A stretch of 64,000 nt of DNA from Candidatus Bathyarchaeota archaeon (GTDB lineage Archaea > Thermoproteota > Bathyarchaeia > Bathyarchaeales > Bathycorpusculaceae), in assembly GCA_003151735.1 (NCBI GenBank), contig PLYI01000087.1, forward strand, positions 1-64,000, given 5' to 3'. The notes below the pieces were generated by a model. That model had not been told where the DNA came from, did no database searches, and worked only from the letters and a program-made list of their open reading frames with translations. Position 1 is the first letter of the stretch; each line of letters starts with the position of its first letter. The translations under genes and the position numbers were made by a program. Shown here piece after piece: positions 15,057 to 24,084 of the stretch.

Positions 15057-15491
15057 TCAAATTGGTGAAGAGACGGAAGGGTAGCGTCCCATAGCCTCTA
15101 AGATTTCTTCAGAGACTGATTTTTTTCCAAGATTTCGCACAAAATCAGAAGCAACAACTATCCCAACTAATTTGTTTTGTTTTAGTACAGGAAGTCTTCT
15201 AATTTTATTGCTTGACATTAGCCTAGCTGCCTCTTTAATCGAAGCATCAGCATCAACGGTAATAAGAGACTGTGACATTATCTCTGAAATCTTGGTGTCC
15301 AGCGGCAATTTTTTCGCTACAACCCGTCTAACTATATCTCTTTCAGTAACTATTCCAATAGGCAATTCCCTATTGATGATCACCAAACAGCCCAACTGGT
15401 TAGAACTCATGATCTCAGCTGCTTCAAGAACACTATTATCAACACCGATTGAAACGACATTCTTCGTCATGATATCCTTGACTGACGGCAT
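15057..15491 (-). CDS. CBS-pair domain protein
   Basis: The 144-residue protein is a single Bateman module of two CBS domains. The first runs from SVKDIMTKNVVSIGVDNSVLE to GIVTERDIVRR, the second from ISEIMSQSLITVDADASIKE to VGIVVASDFVRN. CBS pairs bind adenine nucleotides or SAM and tune a partner. No partner domain is fused here. It is transcribed in the same direction as, and 41 bases downstream of, the MFS exporter, so the two may be co-expressed. Confidence 0.9.
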   Translation of the reverse strand: MPSVKDIMTKNVVSIGVDNSVLEAAEIMSSNQLGCLVIINRELPIGIVTERDIVRRVVAKKLPLDTKISEIMSQSLITVDADASIKEAARLMSSNKIRRLPVLKQNKLVGIVVASDFVRNLGKKSVSEEILEAMGRYPSVSSPI

Positions 15492-15532
15492 ATAATAAAT
15501 TTAAACAAACACACCTAAAAAGATTTTTGGGA

Positions 15533-17230
15533 TCAAACTTCAGATGAGACTTCTAGGTTTTCCATAGGTTTTGGTCCTTCATGCGTGAATTTTCTGCCTC
15601 TTAGCGCAGAGCAAACAGCGGCAATAACACACATTACCGCACCAATGATAAACGCCTCTCTTAGCGCTGTCATGAATGGAGATGAAATTGCATTCGGAAA
15701 GAAGGTAGATCCAGTGAGATAATTCATTGTTGATGTTGGTATGGTGCTTACCACTGATGCGGGAAGGGTGTGAAGAATCGTGGCTACTGGGTTGTACCCT
15801 AGAAATGCCCCAAATAAAGCTCCTGAGGCTGGAGTTGAACTGAAGATGTGTGCTATCTGTGGAGAAGCGCCTGCACCGGTCACGGCTGCAGAAAGTGCAC
15901 CTGGAAGAGTAGCGCTTAGCGAAACTATTATGATTGTGAAAAACACAGCTTGACTTATCATCATTGCACTATTCTGAATGGTCGCACGCATTCCAGATGC
16001 TGCGCCTCTGCATTCTGCAGGAACAGAGTTCATTATCGATGCCATGTTAGGAGCTGCAAACACCCCACCGCCGATGCCCATTACAAAAAGCACAGCAGCA
16101 AATGCTAAGTAAACAAAATCGACTGGAAGCAAAACGAACCCTATGAAAGCAATAGCAGAGATTACCATGCCCAAAGTAGCAAGCAACCTTGCACCATGTT
16201 TGTCAGAGAGCCAGCCGCTAATCGGTCCAGTTAAGACAAAACCAATAGACATAGGAATCATAAAAATTCCAGCCCAGAACGGTGTTGAATCAAAGCTGTA
16301 GCCGTGGAGAGGAAGCCAAATTCCCTGAAGCAATATTATGAGCATAATCATGACTCCCCCTCTTGACATGGAACTGAAAAATGACGCAAGGTTACCCGCA
16401 GTAAACGCTCGTATCTTAAACAGATCAAGCCTAAACAACGGCTCAGCAACACGATTCTCTATGAATGGAAAAGCAACTAGGAGACTTACACCTGAGACAA
16501 GAGAAGCAACGACCCATGGATTAGCCCAACCCATAGACGAGGTTCCATACGGTATCAAACCATAGATAAAACCTGTCAAAACCAATGTTAAGCCACCGCC
16601 AAAAGCAATGTTGCCCCAAATATCCAATTTCTGGTGTTTCTTGATATTGCATTGCTCTTTAAGTTTCAAATAAGACCAAACGGTACCTATCACTCCAACT
16701 GGAACACTTACCAAAAATACTAGCCGCCAGTTAACAATCGCCAATACTCCGCCAAGAACTAAACCAATTAAAGAGCCGGCAAGGAAAGCAATCTGGTTTA
16801 TCCCAAGTGCTTTTCCACGTTCATTGCTTGGGAATGCATCAGTCAATATTGCGGCGCTGTTTGCAAATAGGAAGGCTCCCCCGATTCCCTGAATTATTCT
16901 GAAAATTATTAATTCGATTGCACCTGCGTCTCCTTGATTGGGTATTATTGAGAGTAATATTGAGCCGACTGTGAATATGGCGAATCCAAGGTTGTAAAGT
17001 CTTACTCGCCCAAACATGTCTGATAGTCTACCGAATGTTACTAGTAATGTGGCGGTAACTATGCTGTACCCAAAAAGTGTCCAAAGCATGTATTGGAAAG
17101 ATGAGAAAGGATCAATATTGATTCCTCGGAAGATGTTTGGCAAGGCAATCATAACGATGGTGCTGTCGATTGAGGCCATCAATATACCAAGAGTAGTGTT
17201 CGAAAGCGCAACCCACTTGTACTCGACCAT
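15533..17230 (-). CDS. MFS exporter, DHA2 (14-helix) family
   Basis: The 565-residue protein is a drug/proton antiporter of the EmrB/QacA group. The N-terminus has ASIDSTIVMIALPNI (motif D1 in helix 1), then GRLSDMFGRVRLYN (motif A, loop 2-3), RIIQGIGGAFLFANS (motif B), and GSLIGLVLGGVL (motif C). About 14 membrane helices are visible, with a long outer loop before the last one. It would export toxic organic compounds. The gene directly precedes the CBS protein. Confidence 0.92.
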   Translation of the reverse strand: MVEYKWVALSNTTLGILMASIDSTIVMIALPNIFRGINIDPFSSFQYMLWTLFGYSIVTATLLVTFGRLSDMFGRVRLYNLGFAIFTVGSILLSIIPNQGDAGAIELIIFRIIQGIGGAFLFANSAAILTDAFPSNERGKALGINQIAFLAGSLIGLVLGGVLAIVNWRLVFLVSVPVGVIGTVWSYLKLKEQCNIKKHQKLDIWGNIAFGGGLTLVLTGFIYGLIPYGTSSMGWANPWVVASLVSGVSLLVAFPFIENRVAEPLFRLDLFKIRAFTAGNLASFFSSMSRGGVMIMLIILLQGIWLPLHGYSFDSTPFWAGIFMIPMSIGFVLTGPISGWLSDKHGARLLATLGMVISAIAFIGFVLLPVDFVYLAFAAVLFVMGIGGGVFAAPNMASIMNSVPAECRGAASGMRATIQNSAMMISQAVFFTIIIVSLSATLPGALSAAVTGAGASPQIAHIFSSTPASGALFGAFLGYNPVATILHTLPASVVSTIPTSTMNYLTGSTFFPNAISSPFMTALREAFIIGAVMCVIAAVCSALRGRKFTHEGPKPMENLEVSSEV

Positions 17231-17382
17231 AAGTTTTCACTAAAATTCTTCTTGGTGTGTAAAGAGTTCCCTAAAAAGTTTACCGACTAAAAAAGATGTT
17301 TAGGCATAACACCAGAGCATAATATAGCAAATAACAAAACAGTTTTAACGTCTTGTCTACATAATCATCTTGGGATAACACC

Positions 17383-17718
17383 TTGTCAATGAGCACTGAA
17401 AAGGCACAAAAAATACTCAGTCCGGTTCCTTACGAGCAAGGTTTCCACTTTTTCGCGCCAGATGGCCATTATTCAGGCGAAACAGCCATGTCTCTTTGCA
17501 CCTTTTTAAGGGATCTGGGGCACATAGATATTCAATCAATCAGTTTCCACTTCGAACGCGGCGACTTTCAAAAGTGGCTAAGAATCACAATCGGCGACGA
17601 GGAACTCGCACGAAGAATCTACAATCTAGACAAAAAAGTTCCAGAAGAAACGCTGCGGCAACAGTTAACTGACATAGTGCAGAAAAGAATTTCTGAACTG
17701 CAACTGGTAGATACTTGA
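17383..17718 (+). CDS. DUF5752-family protein
   Basis: The 111-residue protein matches the DUF5752 pattern: FHFFAPDGHYSGETAMSL, then ISFHFERGDFQKWLRITI, then GDEELARRIYNL. Members occur alone or fused to sugar-related enzymes; the function is not established. TTG at 17383 and ATG at 17389 are both possible. It is divergent from the MFS gene, and a copy of the repeated intergenic element follows it. Confidence 0.7.
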   Translation: MSMSTEKAQKILSPVPYEQGFHFFAPDGHYSGETAMSLCTFLRDLGHIDIQSISFHFERGDFQKWLRITIGDEELARRIYNLDKKVPEETLRQQLTDIVQKRISELQLVDT

Positions 17719-17789
17719 CGCGCTTAAGGACTGTCAAAATCTGGGCGCCATAGGATAAGTCAAATCAAAATAAATTATGTTCATATTAT

Positions 17790-17858
17790 ATGTTCTGATG
17801 ATAAGATAAAACCTGAAAAGCCTCTTTCCCTCTATACCCCCAGATTTTGGAAGGCCTT
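17790..17858 (+). repeat. Conserved ~68-nt intergenic element, copy 2
   Basis: Starts ATGTTCTGATGATAAG, has CCTGAAAAGCCT, CTATACCCCCAG and ends TTTTGGAAGGCCTT, closely matching 14324-14390. Differences fall mostly in a short spacer and in a bulge between GCCT and TCC, which leaves the predicted stem with GGAAGGC intact. That pattern suggests selection on a folded RNA or a DNA structure. Confidence 0.5.
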
Positions 17859-18011
17859 AAAGAGGGCAGGTTAGAGTTTGCGGAAGTGCATGAAGATGGC
17901 GAACCATCCAGCAGTTCCCTCTAAACCTACCCAATCAAGCAAAGGATTTACTTTTCTTAAACCTTGCGCATCCAGGATTCATAGAATCGTCGATGCCAAC
18001 TTGCCCCGATA

Positions 18012-18034
18012 ACAGCGTACACTGCGCGGGCGCG
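18012..18034 (+). repeat. Dispersed motif, copy 3 (ACAGCGTACACTGCGCGGGC)
   Basis: Third copy of the motif, 154 bases after copy 2 of the intergenic element. It is GC-rich in an AT-rich gap, so it stands out from local composition. Confidence 0.4.
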
Positions 18035-18149
18035 TTAATGAAAAGAAAAGAAACAAGAATTAACTATCTCATGTTGCAACGCCAATCCCTAACGTGGCAC
18101 CTGATCATTTTAAGGCTTTGCTGAATTAGCGTATAAAACGTTGAACTGT

Positions 18150-18722
18150 TTACTTTTCCCGCGGTTTTTCTCTAAGCCTAATAGTCCATGATGCGAGCGA
18201 TTCGAGCAGTTGGCGGATGAGTTGGCGTGTCTGCTCATTAGTTACGTTTCCGTTGGGATCGACATTGTGTGAAGCATCTGACAACATAACTTCTGGGCGA
18301 TTAACTGGGTGCATGTTGAGAAAAATGAATGATTGACGCAGGTGGTACTGCGCTCTGGCTCCGCCGAACCTTCCTGAAGAGGCACTCATTATAGCGACGG
18401 GTTTGCCTTCCAAAGGTGTATCCACTCTGGGTCTTGAAGCGCTATCGAGGGCGTTCTTGAGCACGCCTGAGATTGAGTAATTGTATTCGGGAGTTGCGAT
18501 TAGCAGTGCTTCCGATTCCCTGATTTTATCCTTGAATTCCTTGACCCTTTGAGGTGGATTAGCTTCAAATTCCTGGTTGAACGGCGGAATGCCTTCCAAA
18601 TCAAAAACTTCAATTGCCATGTTTTCAGGTGCCAATTCGACGGCGGCGCGGATAAGGGCTTTGTTGTATGACCCTTTCCTTAGGCTGCCTGCGAAAGCCA
18701 GAACCTTAATTTTTTGCTCCAA
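18150..18722 (-). CDS. NADPH-dependent FMN reductase
   Basis: A flavodoxin-fold FMN reductase, about 190 residues. The FMN phosphate loop is AGSLRKGSYNKALIRAA and the second is TPEYNYSISGVLKNALD, both diagnostic. Flavin reductases reduce FMN, quinones or azo compounds with NAD(P)H. The TTG at 18722 is chosen because it begins at the conserved N-terminus (EQKIKVLAFAGSL) and follows AGGTG; the frame stays open further upstream, but those residues are not family-like. Confidence 0.88.
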   Translation of the reverse strand: MEQKIKVLAFAGSLRKGSYNKALIRAAVELAPENMAIEVFDLEGIPPFNQEFEANPPQRVKEFKDKIRESEALLIATPEYNYSISGVLKNALDSASRPRVDTPLEGKPVAIMSASSGRFGGARAQYHLRQSFIFLNMHPVNRPEVMLSDASHNVDPNGNVTNEQTRQLIRQLLESLASWTIRLREKPREK

Positions 18723-19015
18723 AAAAACACCTAAAACCAAGTTAAATTGAATCAGCCAAGCGGATTTAAACTTACTTGCTCTGCCTGATTCGTTTCTCCT
18801 GGCATTGGGCGATTTGACTTCTTTCAACAATCTTCTGTGTTGCTAAAACGCCGATCCCGACCTGCCCTCAATAGGTTTCTGAATTGAACCTCTATTAGCT
18901 CCAAATATGCTGTGGTTGCAATATTCTTTTATTGATGCTTAAAGCCTAAGTTAATTTATGTACAATGGATGGGCACCTGTAGACAGCGCTATCTTAAGAA
19001 AGAGAGAGCCCTAAA

Positions 19016-19750
19016 ATGCCTTGCACTAAAGCTGTCATCTTCGATTTCGTCGGCACCTTAGTCAACTGCAGAAACTACACCATGGATACTTCACGTGAAA
19101 AACTGCACAGCGCCCTGGTAAACGAAGGATTTGATGTTGCTAAAGACAAGTTTTTGGAATCCTATATTTTGTCTCATGAAAAATACCGCAAAGTACGGTA
19201 TGAGCAACTGCGTGAAGTCACTAACGCGGTTTGGGTTGCTGAAGCCTTAGGCAATTTAGGTTTTGAGGTAGCGGCGGATGACTGCCGCGTTAAAGCTGCC
19301 TTGAATGTTTTTTTCCAAGATTTCATAAACACCCTTGAGCTACGGGAGGGGGCTATGAAACTAATCAAACAATCCCAAAAGCAATGCAAAGTAGCGTTAA
19401 TCTCAAACTTCACTTATACACCGGTCATCTACAAAAGCGTACGCGAGCTTGGTATAAGCGAGTTCTTCAATGTTGTCGTGGTTTCAGAGGAAGTCGGCTG
19501 GAGAAAACCAAGCAGCCGCATATTCCAATATGCTCTAAACAAACTTCAAATCCAACCGAACGAGGCTGTTTTCATCGGCGACAGCCCAATTGAAGACATC
19601 AAGGGAGCCAAACAGGCGGGGCTAAAAACAGTATTTGTCCCCTCAAAATTTAACACCTTAAAAAACCTACTAGAAAGCAAACAAGAACCTGACTACATTG
19701 CAAAAGACTTGAATGGATTATTCGAAGAATTAACCGAAATTATTTCTTAA
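19016..19750 (+). CDS. HAD-superfamily hydrolase lacking the second motif I Asp
   Basis: The 244-residue protein has HAD motif I IFDFVGTL, motif II ALISNFT, motif III lysine in RKPSSRIF and motif IV VFIGDSPIEDIKGAKQAG, with a helical cap in between. Motif I lacks the second Asp (DxV rather than DxD) that phosphatases use as acid/base; haloacid-dehalogenase-type members also lack it. The substrate may therefore not be a simple phosphate ester. AGAGAGAG precedes the ATG. Confidence 0.85.
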   Translation: MPCTKAVIFDFVGTLVNCRNYTMDTSREKLHSALVNEGFDVAKDKFLESYILSHEKYRKVRYEQLREVTNAVWVAEALGNLGFEVAADDCRVKAALNVFFQDFINTLELREGAMKLIKQSQKQCKVALISNFTYTPVIYKSVRELGISEFFNVVVVSEEVGWRKPSSRIFQYALNKLQIQPNEAVFIGDSPIEDIKGAKQAGLKTVFVPSKFNTLKNLLESKQEPDYIAKDLNGLFEELTEIIS

Positions 19751-19943
19751 GGGCGTTTTCTACTGCCCTTGAGCTCGTTTTCCTTGTTTGCTATTAGAAA
19801 TTTATCGCTTTATATAAGGGGAGGGGGGCTCTTCTGAGAGCCACAGACTTTCCAGCGGCGTTCAGATCGATCAAACCAGCGCTCAAAAAAGTTTTATACA
19901 CCCTGCATACAAAGAAGGTTCAGTCTACTGGAGCGAGAGAAAC

Positions 19944-20456
19944 ATGTATTCATCACAGGATCAAGTTAAAAACAAACCTACAGCAGCATACATTCTGTCT
20001 TTGATAGGTGGGATATTTGGGCTTATCGGCGGTTTAGTCTTGATAGGCGCTGGAGCATTTGTTGGAGTTTTCACTTTTGGGCTCGGCTTCGCTTTGATTG
20101 GCGGCATCGGATTATCGATTATGATATGTTCTCTTATAGTGATTATTGCAGCTTCAAAACTCAACTCAGAACCACTTAAACACTCGAAATGGGGCGCCAT
20201 TATTCTGGTGTTCTCAATAATCGGCAGCTGGTCATTGCTGAATTTAATCGGCGGCATCCTGGCTCTTGTCTACAAACCCGAACTCGTGGGCGCGCAACAG
20301 CAATACGTGCCCCAACAACAATATGGACCACCACAAGGATATGCACAGCCACAACAGACCTACATGCAGCAAACAACGACGCGCGTGTGCCCTCAATGCG
20401 GAAGAATCGTGCAGGCAAACGAACGTTTTTGCCCCAACTGCGGCAAACAATACTAA
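19944..20456 (+). CDS. DUF4064-like membrane protein with C-terminal zinc ribbon
   Basis: The 170-residue product has four hydrophobic helices in the first 110 residues (for example AAYILSLIGGIFGLIGGLVL and WGAIILVFSIIGSWSLLNLI), then a Gln/Tyr/Pro-rich linker and a zinc ribbon (CPQCGRIVQANERFCPNCG). The membrane part resembles DUF4064. The Gln/Tyr/Pro linker is unusual and of low complexity. The zinc ribbon points inward, so it may couple a membrane process to a cytosolic partner. It converges with pgk. Confidence 0.7.
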   Translation: MYSSQDQVKNKPTAAYILSLIGGIFGLIGGLVLIGAGAFVGVFTFGLGFALIGGIGLSIMICSLIVIIAASKLNSEPLKHSKWGAIILVFSIIGSWSLLNLIGGILALVYKPELVGAQQQYVPQQQYGPPQGYAQPQQTYMQQTTTRVCPQCGRIVQANERFCPNCGKQY

Positions 20457-20515
20457 ACCAAAAAACAAACCTTTTTTGAAAACTACTTTTTTAAAAATAA
20501 AAAAGGGAAAAGAAA

Positions 20516-21748
20516 CTAGATTTTTTTAACTGAAACAGCATTCTCTAACGCTACAACGCCCGGCAGCTTCTTACCCATCAAAAACTCGATTAATGCTCCG
20601 CCTGCAGTGCTGATGTAACCGATTTTTTTGCTCAAACCGTATTCGTTGATGGCTGCAATTGTGTTTCCGCCGCCTGCGAGGCTGAAGGCTTTGCTGTTTG
20701 CGATGGCTTCGAAGACTTTTTTGGTGCCGTAATTGAATTCTTTGTCTTCGTAAACGCCCATGGGTCCGCTGACGACGATGGATTTGGCTTTCGAAATTAT
20801 TTTTGTGTAGTTCTCAACGGTTTTTGCGCCGATGTCTTTGCTTGAGTATTCAGTTGGCAGCTTGCTCACTGGAATTTCTTTGCGTTTGCCGTTTACGTCT
20901 ATGGCTAAGTCAACTGGAACCATTACTTTGTCGCCGTACTGCTCCTCCAACGCTTTAATGCCTGGAATCAAGCCTGTTAATTCTTTCTTTTCCAAGTAAG
21001 CCATGTTTGCTTTGCCAAGGTCAACGCCTTTGGCTGCAAGGAACAATTGTCCTGTTACACCGCCTGTAAGTACGTAGTCAGCTATGCCTTTGCCTAAAAC
21101 ATACTTGCTTATTTCAAGGCTGTCATCGGCTTTTGCTCCGCCCATAACATAAACAGATGGCTTCTCAGGTTTTTCCAGTGCTTTGCTGAGTGATTTTAGT
21201 TCGCGCTCCATTATGCGTCCGGCTGCAGAGGGCAAAACAGCGGTGAAGCCAACCATGGATACGTGTCCGCGGTGCGCTGCGGCAAAGGCGTCGTTGACAA
21301 ACAGGTCCGCGAGTGGTGCAAGGTTCTGTACAAGCTCGGTTTTGCTGGCTTCTTCGGGTGTTGTGCTTTTTGTTTCTTTATCCCAACTGCGTACGTTTTC
21401 AAGAACAAGGATTTCTCCGCCTTTGAGGTCTTTGATGGCTTTTTTGGCTTTGTCGCCGAATAGGTCGTCAACGTATTTCACTGGGCACTTGAGGATTTTT
21501 CCGAGGATTGCAGCGTGTTCTTTTAGCGGTGTGTAATCTGGGTCTCCTTTGCGTCCCTGATGAGCGAGTACAACGGTTTTGGCGCCTTTCTCCGCGAGTT
21601 CTTTCAGGGTTGTTTCAGCGTGGGCTCTTATGCGCACATCGCTGGTAACTTTTTTGGTCTGCGGGTCAATTTCAGAGTTAAAGTCAACTCTAACTAAGAC
21701 AACTTTGTCTTTAACGTTAAAATCGTCTAATGTCTTGTATTTTGCCAT
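20516..21748 (-). CDS. pgk: Phosphoglycerate kinase
   Basis: Converts 1,3-bisphosphoglycerate and ADP to 3-phosphoglycerate and ATP. About 410 residues with the two-domain PGK landmarks: VLVRVDFNSEI at the N-terminus, HQGRKGDPDYTPLKEHA, YVMGGAKADDSLEISKYVL and, near the C-terminus, FSLAGGGNTIAAINEYG. ATG at 21748 follows GAGAAGTGA; a GTG nine bases upstream is in frame. It lies 73 bases downstream of gap on the same strand, making a gap-pgk pair. Confidence 0.96.
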   Translation of the reverse strand: MAKYKTLDDFNVKDKVVLVRVDFNSEIDPQTKKVTSDVRIRAHAETTLKELAEKGAKTVVLAHQGRKGDPDYTPLKEHAAILGKILKCPVKYVDDLFGDKAKKAIKDLKGGEILVLENVRSWDKETKSTTPEEASKTELVQNLAPLADLFVNDAFAAAHRGHVSMVGFTAVLPSAAGRIMERELKSLSKALEKPEKPSVYVMGGAKADDSLEISKYVLGKGIADYVLTGGVTGQLFLAAKGVDLGKANMAYLEKKELTGLIPGIKALEEQYGDKVMVPVDLAIDVNGKRKEIPVSKLPTEYSSKDIGAKTVENYTKIISKAKSIVVSGPMGVYEDKEFNYGTKKVFEAIANSKAFSLAGGGNTIAAINEYGLSKKIGYISTAGGALIEFLMGKKLPGVVALENAVSVKKI

Positions 21749-21821
21749 GTTATTCACTTCTCTGCTTAATTAATTACAAAAAAGGAAAAGAAGGGTGGAT
21801 TTAAACTTGTTTGCGTTTTCT

Positions 21822-22847
21822 TTAGAGCTTAGCTTTTTTGCCAATCATTTCGATGAAGTCGACCATGCGGTTGCTAAAGCCCCATTCGTTGTCATACCAT
21901 GCGAAGACTTTAACGAAGTTGCCTTTATCGCCTAAAACCATGGTTAACTGCGCATCAAAGACGCTGCTGTATGTACTGTGAAGTACATCGGTGCTAACGA
22001 TTGGATCTTCCGTGTATTGTAGGATGCCTTTTAGTTCGCCTTCAGCTGCCTTCTTCATGGCAGCGTTGATTTCAGCTTTTGTCGTTTCTTTGCCTAAAAT
22101 TGCAACCAAGTCAATAATGGATACGTCTGGGGTTGGTACACGCAGGGAATAACCGTTCATTTTTCCAGCGCAACTCGGCAAAACTAAGCCGATTGCTTTT
22201 GCTGCTCCTGTGCTTGTTGGGATGATGTTGATTGCTGCGGCTCTGGCTCTGCGGGGATCTTTGTGGACTATATCTTGGATTTTCTGGTCGTTTGTGTAGC
22301 TGTGGCATGTAGTCATTAGGGCTTTTTCTAAGCCGAAGTTGTCTGATAAAACTTTGCTGATTGGAGCTAAACCGTTAGTAGTGCAGCTGGCGTTTGACAG
22401 TATGTTGTGTTTTTCTGGGTCGTATGTTTTGTCATTTATGCCTAAGACGAAGGTTGCATCCGGGTCTTCTGCTGGAGCGGAGATGAGAACTTTTTTTGCT
22501 CCTGCAGCGAGGTGCTTGCTTGCGCCTTCACGGTTAGTGAATAAACCTGTGGATTCGACGGCTAAGTAAACACCCAGGTCTTTCCATGGTAGCTGTGTGG
22601 GGTCTCTTATGCTAAGGCATTTAAGGTCTTTTCCGTTAACAACCAGGTCATTTCCTTTAACTTCAACGGTGCCAGGAAAGCGTCCGTGAATAGAATCGTA
22701 CTTGAGAAGATGAGCGTTTGTCTTTGCATCTGCAAGGTCGTTGATGGCTACGAAATCAATATTTGCGTTTTTTTCGATTGCTGCTCTGTAGAGAAGTCTT
22801 CCAATTCTTCCAAAACCATTAATTCCAACTTTTATCGCCATTGACAT
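21822..22847 (-). CDS. gap: Bacterial-type (class I) glyceraldehyde-3-phosphate dehydrogenase
   Basis: NAD-dependent phosphorylating GAPDH of the bacterial/eukaryotic class, not the archaeal class II enzyme. It has [15 protein letters not shown], an acidic residue after FVAINDL that favours NAD, the active-site [12 protein letters not shown] (Cys about 154), the His in [10 protein letters not shown], and the C-terminal [12 protein letters not shown]. Archaea generally use class II GAPDH, so this suggests transfer from bacteria at some point. It heads the gap-pgk pair. Whether it works in glycolysis or gluconeogenesis cannot be read here. Confidence 0.94.
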   Translation of the reverse strand: MSMAIKVGINGFGRIGRLLYRAAIEKNANIDFVAINDLADAKTNAHLLKYDSIHGRFPGTVEVKGNDLVVNGKDLKCLSIRDPTQLPWKDLGVYLAVESTGLFTNREGASKHLAAGAKKVLISAPAEDPDATFVLGINDKTYDPEKHNILSNASCTTNGLAPISKVLSDNFGLEKALMTTCHSYTNDQKIQDIVHKDPRRARAAAINIIPTSTGAAKAIGLVLPSCAGKMNGYSLRVPTPDVSIIDLVAILGKETTKAEINAAMKKAAEGELKGILQYTEDPIVSTDVLHSTYSSVFDAQLTMVLGDKGNFVKVFAWYDNEWGFSNRMVDFIEMIGKKAKL

Positions 22848-23086
22848 TCACCTATTACTGTTAGCGTCTACAATAGGCTTTTACTTTATTAATTTTCCCC
22901 CAAATGAATAAACGCGAACTCTTGCTAAGAAAAATCTACCCCTTAATGTGTGGCGCAACCTTTGAGAATCTCCAATCCCGCTCGTTGGTTACGTAAAAAA
23001 TATCTCACAAAATTTTTCTAAAAACTTAATTCTGGATAATTCTTAAATCATTAAACCGCATTCACAAACAGAGTAAGGTGTAAAAA

Positions 23087-24025
23087 ATGGCACAACAACC
23101 AACCTTTAAAACAGTTTTTGTTTTCTTAGACACAGACAAATATTGCAGTCCATTCGACATGCTAGTAGCAATAGATGCTTTCCCAGATTCAATGATATTC
23201 AAGTATGAAAACGTCACAGACGCAGATGCCCCAAAAATCGTCTACGACCTTTTGTTCCCACGTGGACCCGAAGGCGCAAAGCACACTAAAATTTTCATCA
23301 ACGGAAGCAACTTCGACATGGTTGAAAAAGTCGTCGAAGCAACACAGAAAGCCATGAAATCAGCCCCATGGGGAAACAGCATCATCGTTGACCCAAGAGG
23401 AGGATACTCAACTGCCGCAGCTGCAGTAGCAAAAACGTTCGGAGCCGCAATGGAGAAAGGCTTCGGATCATTGGAAGGCAAAAAAGTCGCCGTACTCGCA
23501 GGCACAGGACCAGTCGGTCAGACAGCTGCTAGAATCTACGCTGCAGAAAAAGCCAACGTAACAATCACCAGCCGCTCACTCGCAAAAGGCCAAGTCGTCG
23601 CAGACAAAATCAACAAAGAATGCGGCGCAGCACGAGTCAAAGTTGTCGAAGTTACAAAACCCGAACAAACAGCCGCAGCAATCAAAAGCGCAGAAATTGT
23701 TCTCTCGGCAGGTGCGGGCGGAATCCAACTTCTCTCAGCAGCAGACCTAAACGCTTGCCCAACATGCAAAATCGTCGCAGACATTAACGCCATCAAACCA
23801 GTTGGGGTGGAAGGTTTAGCTTCAAACGACGACGGCAAAGAACTCAAACCAGGCGTTTTCGGCATTGGCGCATTAACCATCGGTAAACTCAAAATCAAGA
23901 CCGAAACAGAAATGATTAAACGTGCAACCGCCGAGCCATCGGGGCTCTTCGACTACGCAATCGCATATACCATCGCTAAAGACCAAGTTCTAAAGAAACT
24001 CGCAAAAGCAGCAGCTGCCAAATAA
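23087..24025 (+). CDS. mtdB: NAD(P)-dependent methylene-tetrahydromethanopterin dehydrogenase
   Basis: Oxidises methylene- to methenyl-tetrahydromethanopterin (or the reverse) with NAD(P). The 312-residue protein has the MtdA/MtdB layout: an N-terminal pterin-binding half with FVFLDTDKYCSPFDMLVA and DPRGGYSTAAAAVA, then a Rossmann domain KKVAVLAGTGPVGQTAARI and the C-terminal GVFGIGALTIGKLK. Codon use is strongly biased to NNC/NNA, suggesting high expression. AAGGTG precedes the ATG, with a TATA-like TTCTTAAATC around 23040. Methanogens use an F420-linked Mtd instead, so this cofactor use is notable. Confidence 0.88.
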   Translation: MAQQPTFKTVFVFLDTDKYCSPFDMLVAIDAFPDSMIFKYENVTDADAPKIVYDLLFPRGPEGAKHTKIFINGSNFDMVEKVVEATQKAMKSAPWGNSIIVDPRGGYSTAAAAVAKTFGAAMEKGFGSLEGKKVAVLAGTGPVGQTAARIYAAEKANVTITSRSLAKGQVVADKINKECGAARVKVVEVTKPEQTAAAIKSAEIVLSAGAGGIQLLSAADLNACPTCKIVADINAIKPVGVEGLASNDDGKELKPGVFGIGALTIGKLKIKTETEMIKRATAEPSGLFDYAIAYTIAKDQVLKKLAKAAAAK

Positions 24026-24084
24026 GCAGCTAACTTTTCTTATCTTTTCTTTTCAGCACTCTTAAGGTTTAATGCTAATTCTTG

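Larger units (their letters stand above)
17719..18149. other. 431-base intergenic region with repeat copies
   Basis: No gene seen. It carries the second full copy of the 68-nt element (17790-17858) and the third GTACA motif (18012-18034). Around 17821-17868, CCTCTTT can also pair with AAAGAGG, enclosing the conserved hairpin in a longer stem. Confidence 0.4.

Noticed and set aside
20189-20529. Several overlapping frames on both strands around the zinc-ribbon membrane protein
   Set aside because: They are shadows of the Gln/Tyr/Pro-rich linker; only the 19944 frame has membrane helices and a zinc ribbon.
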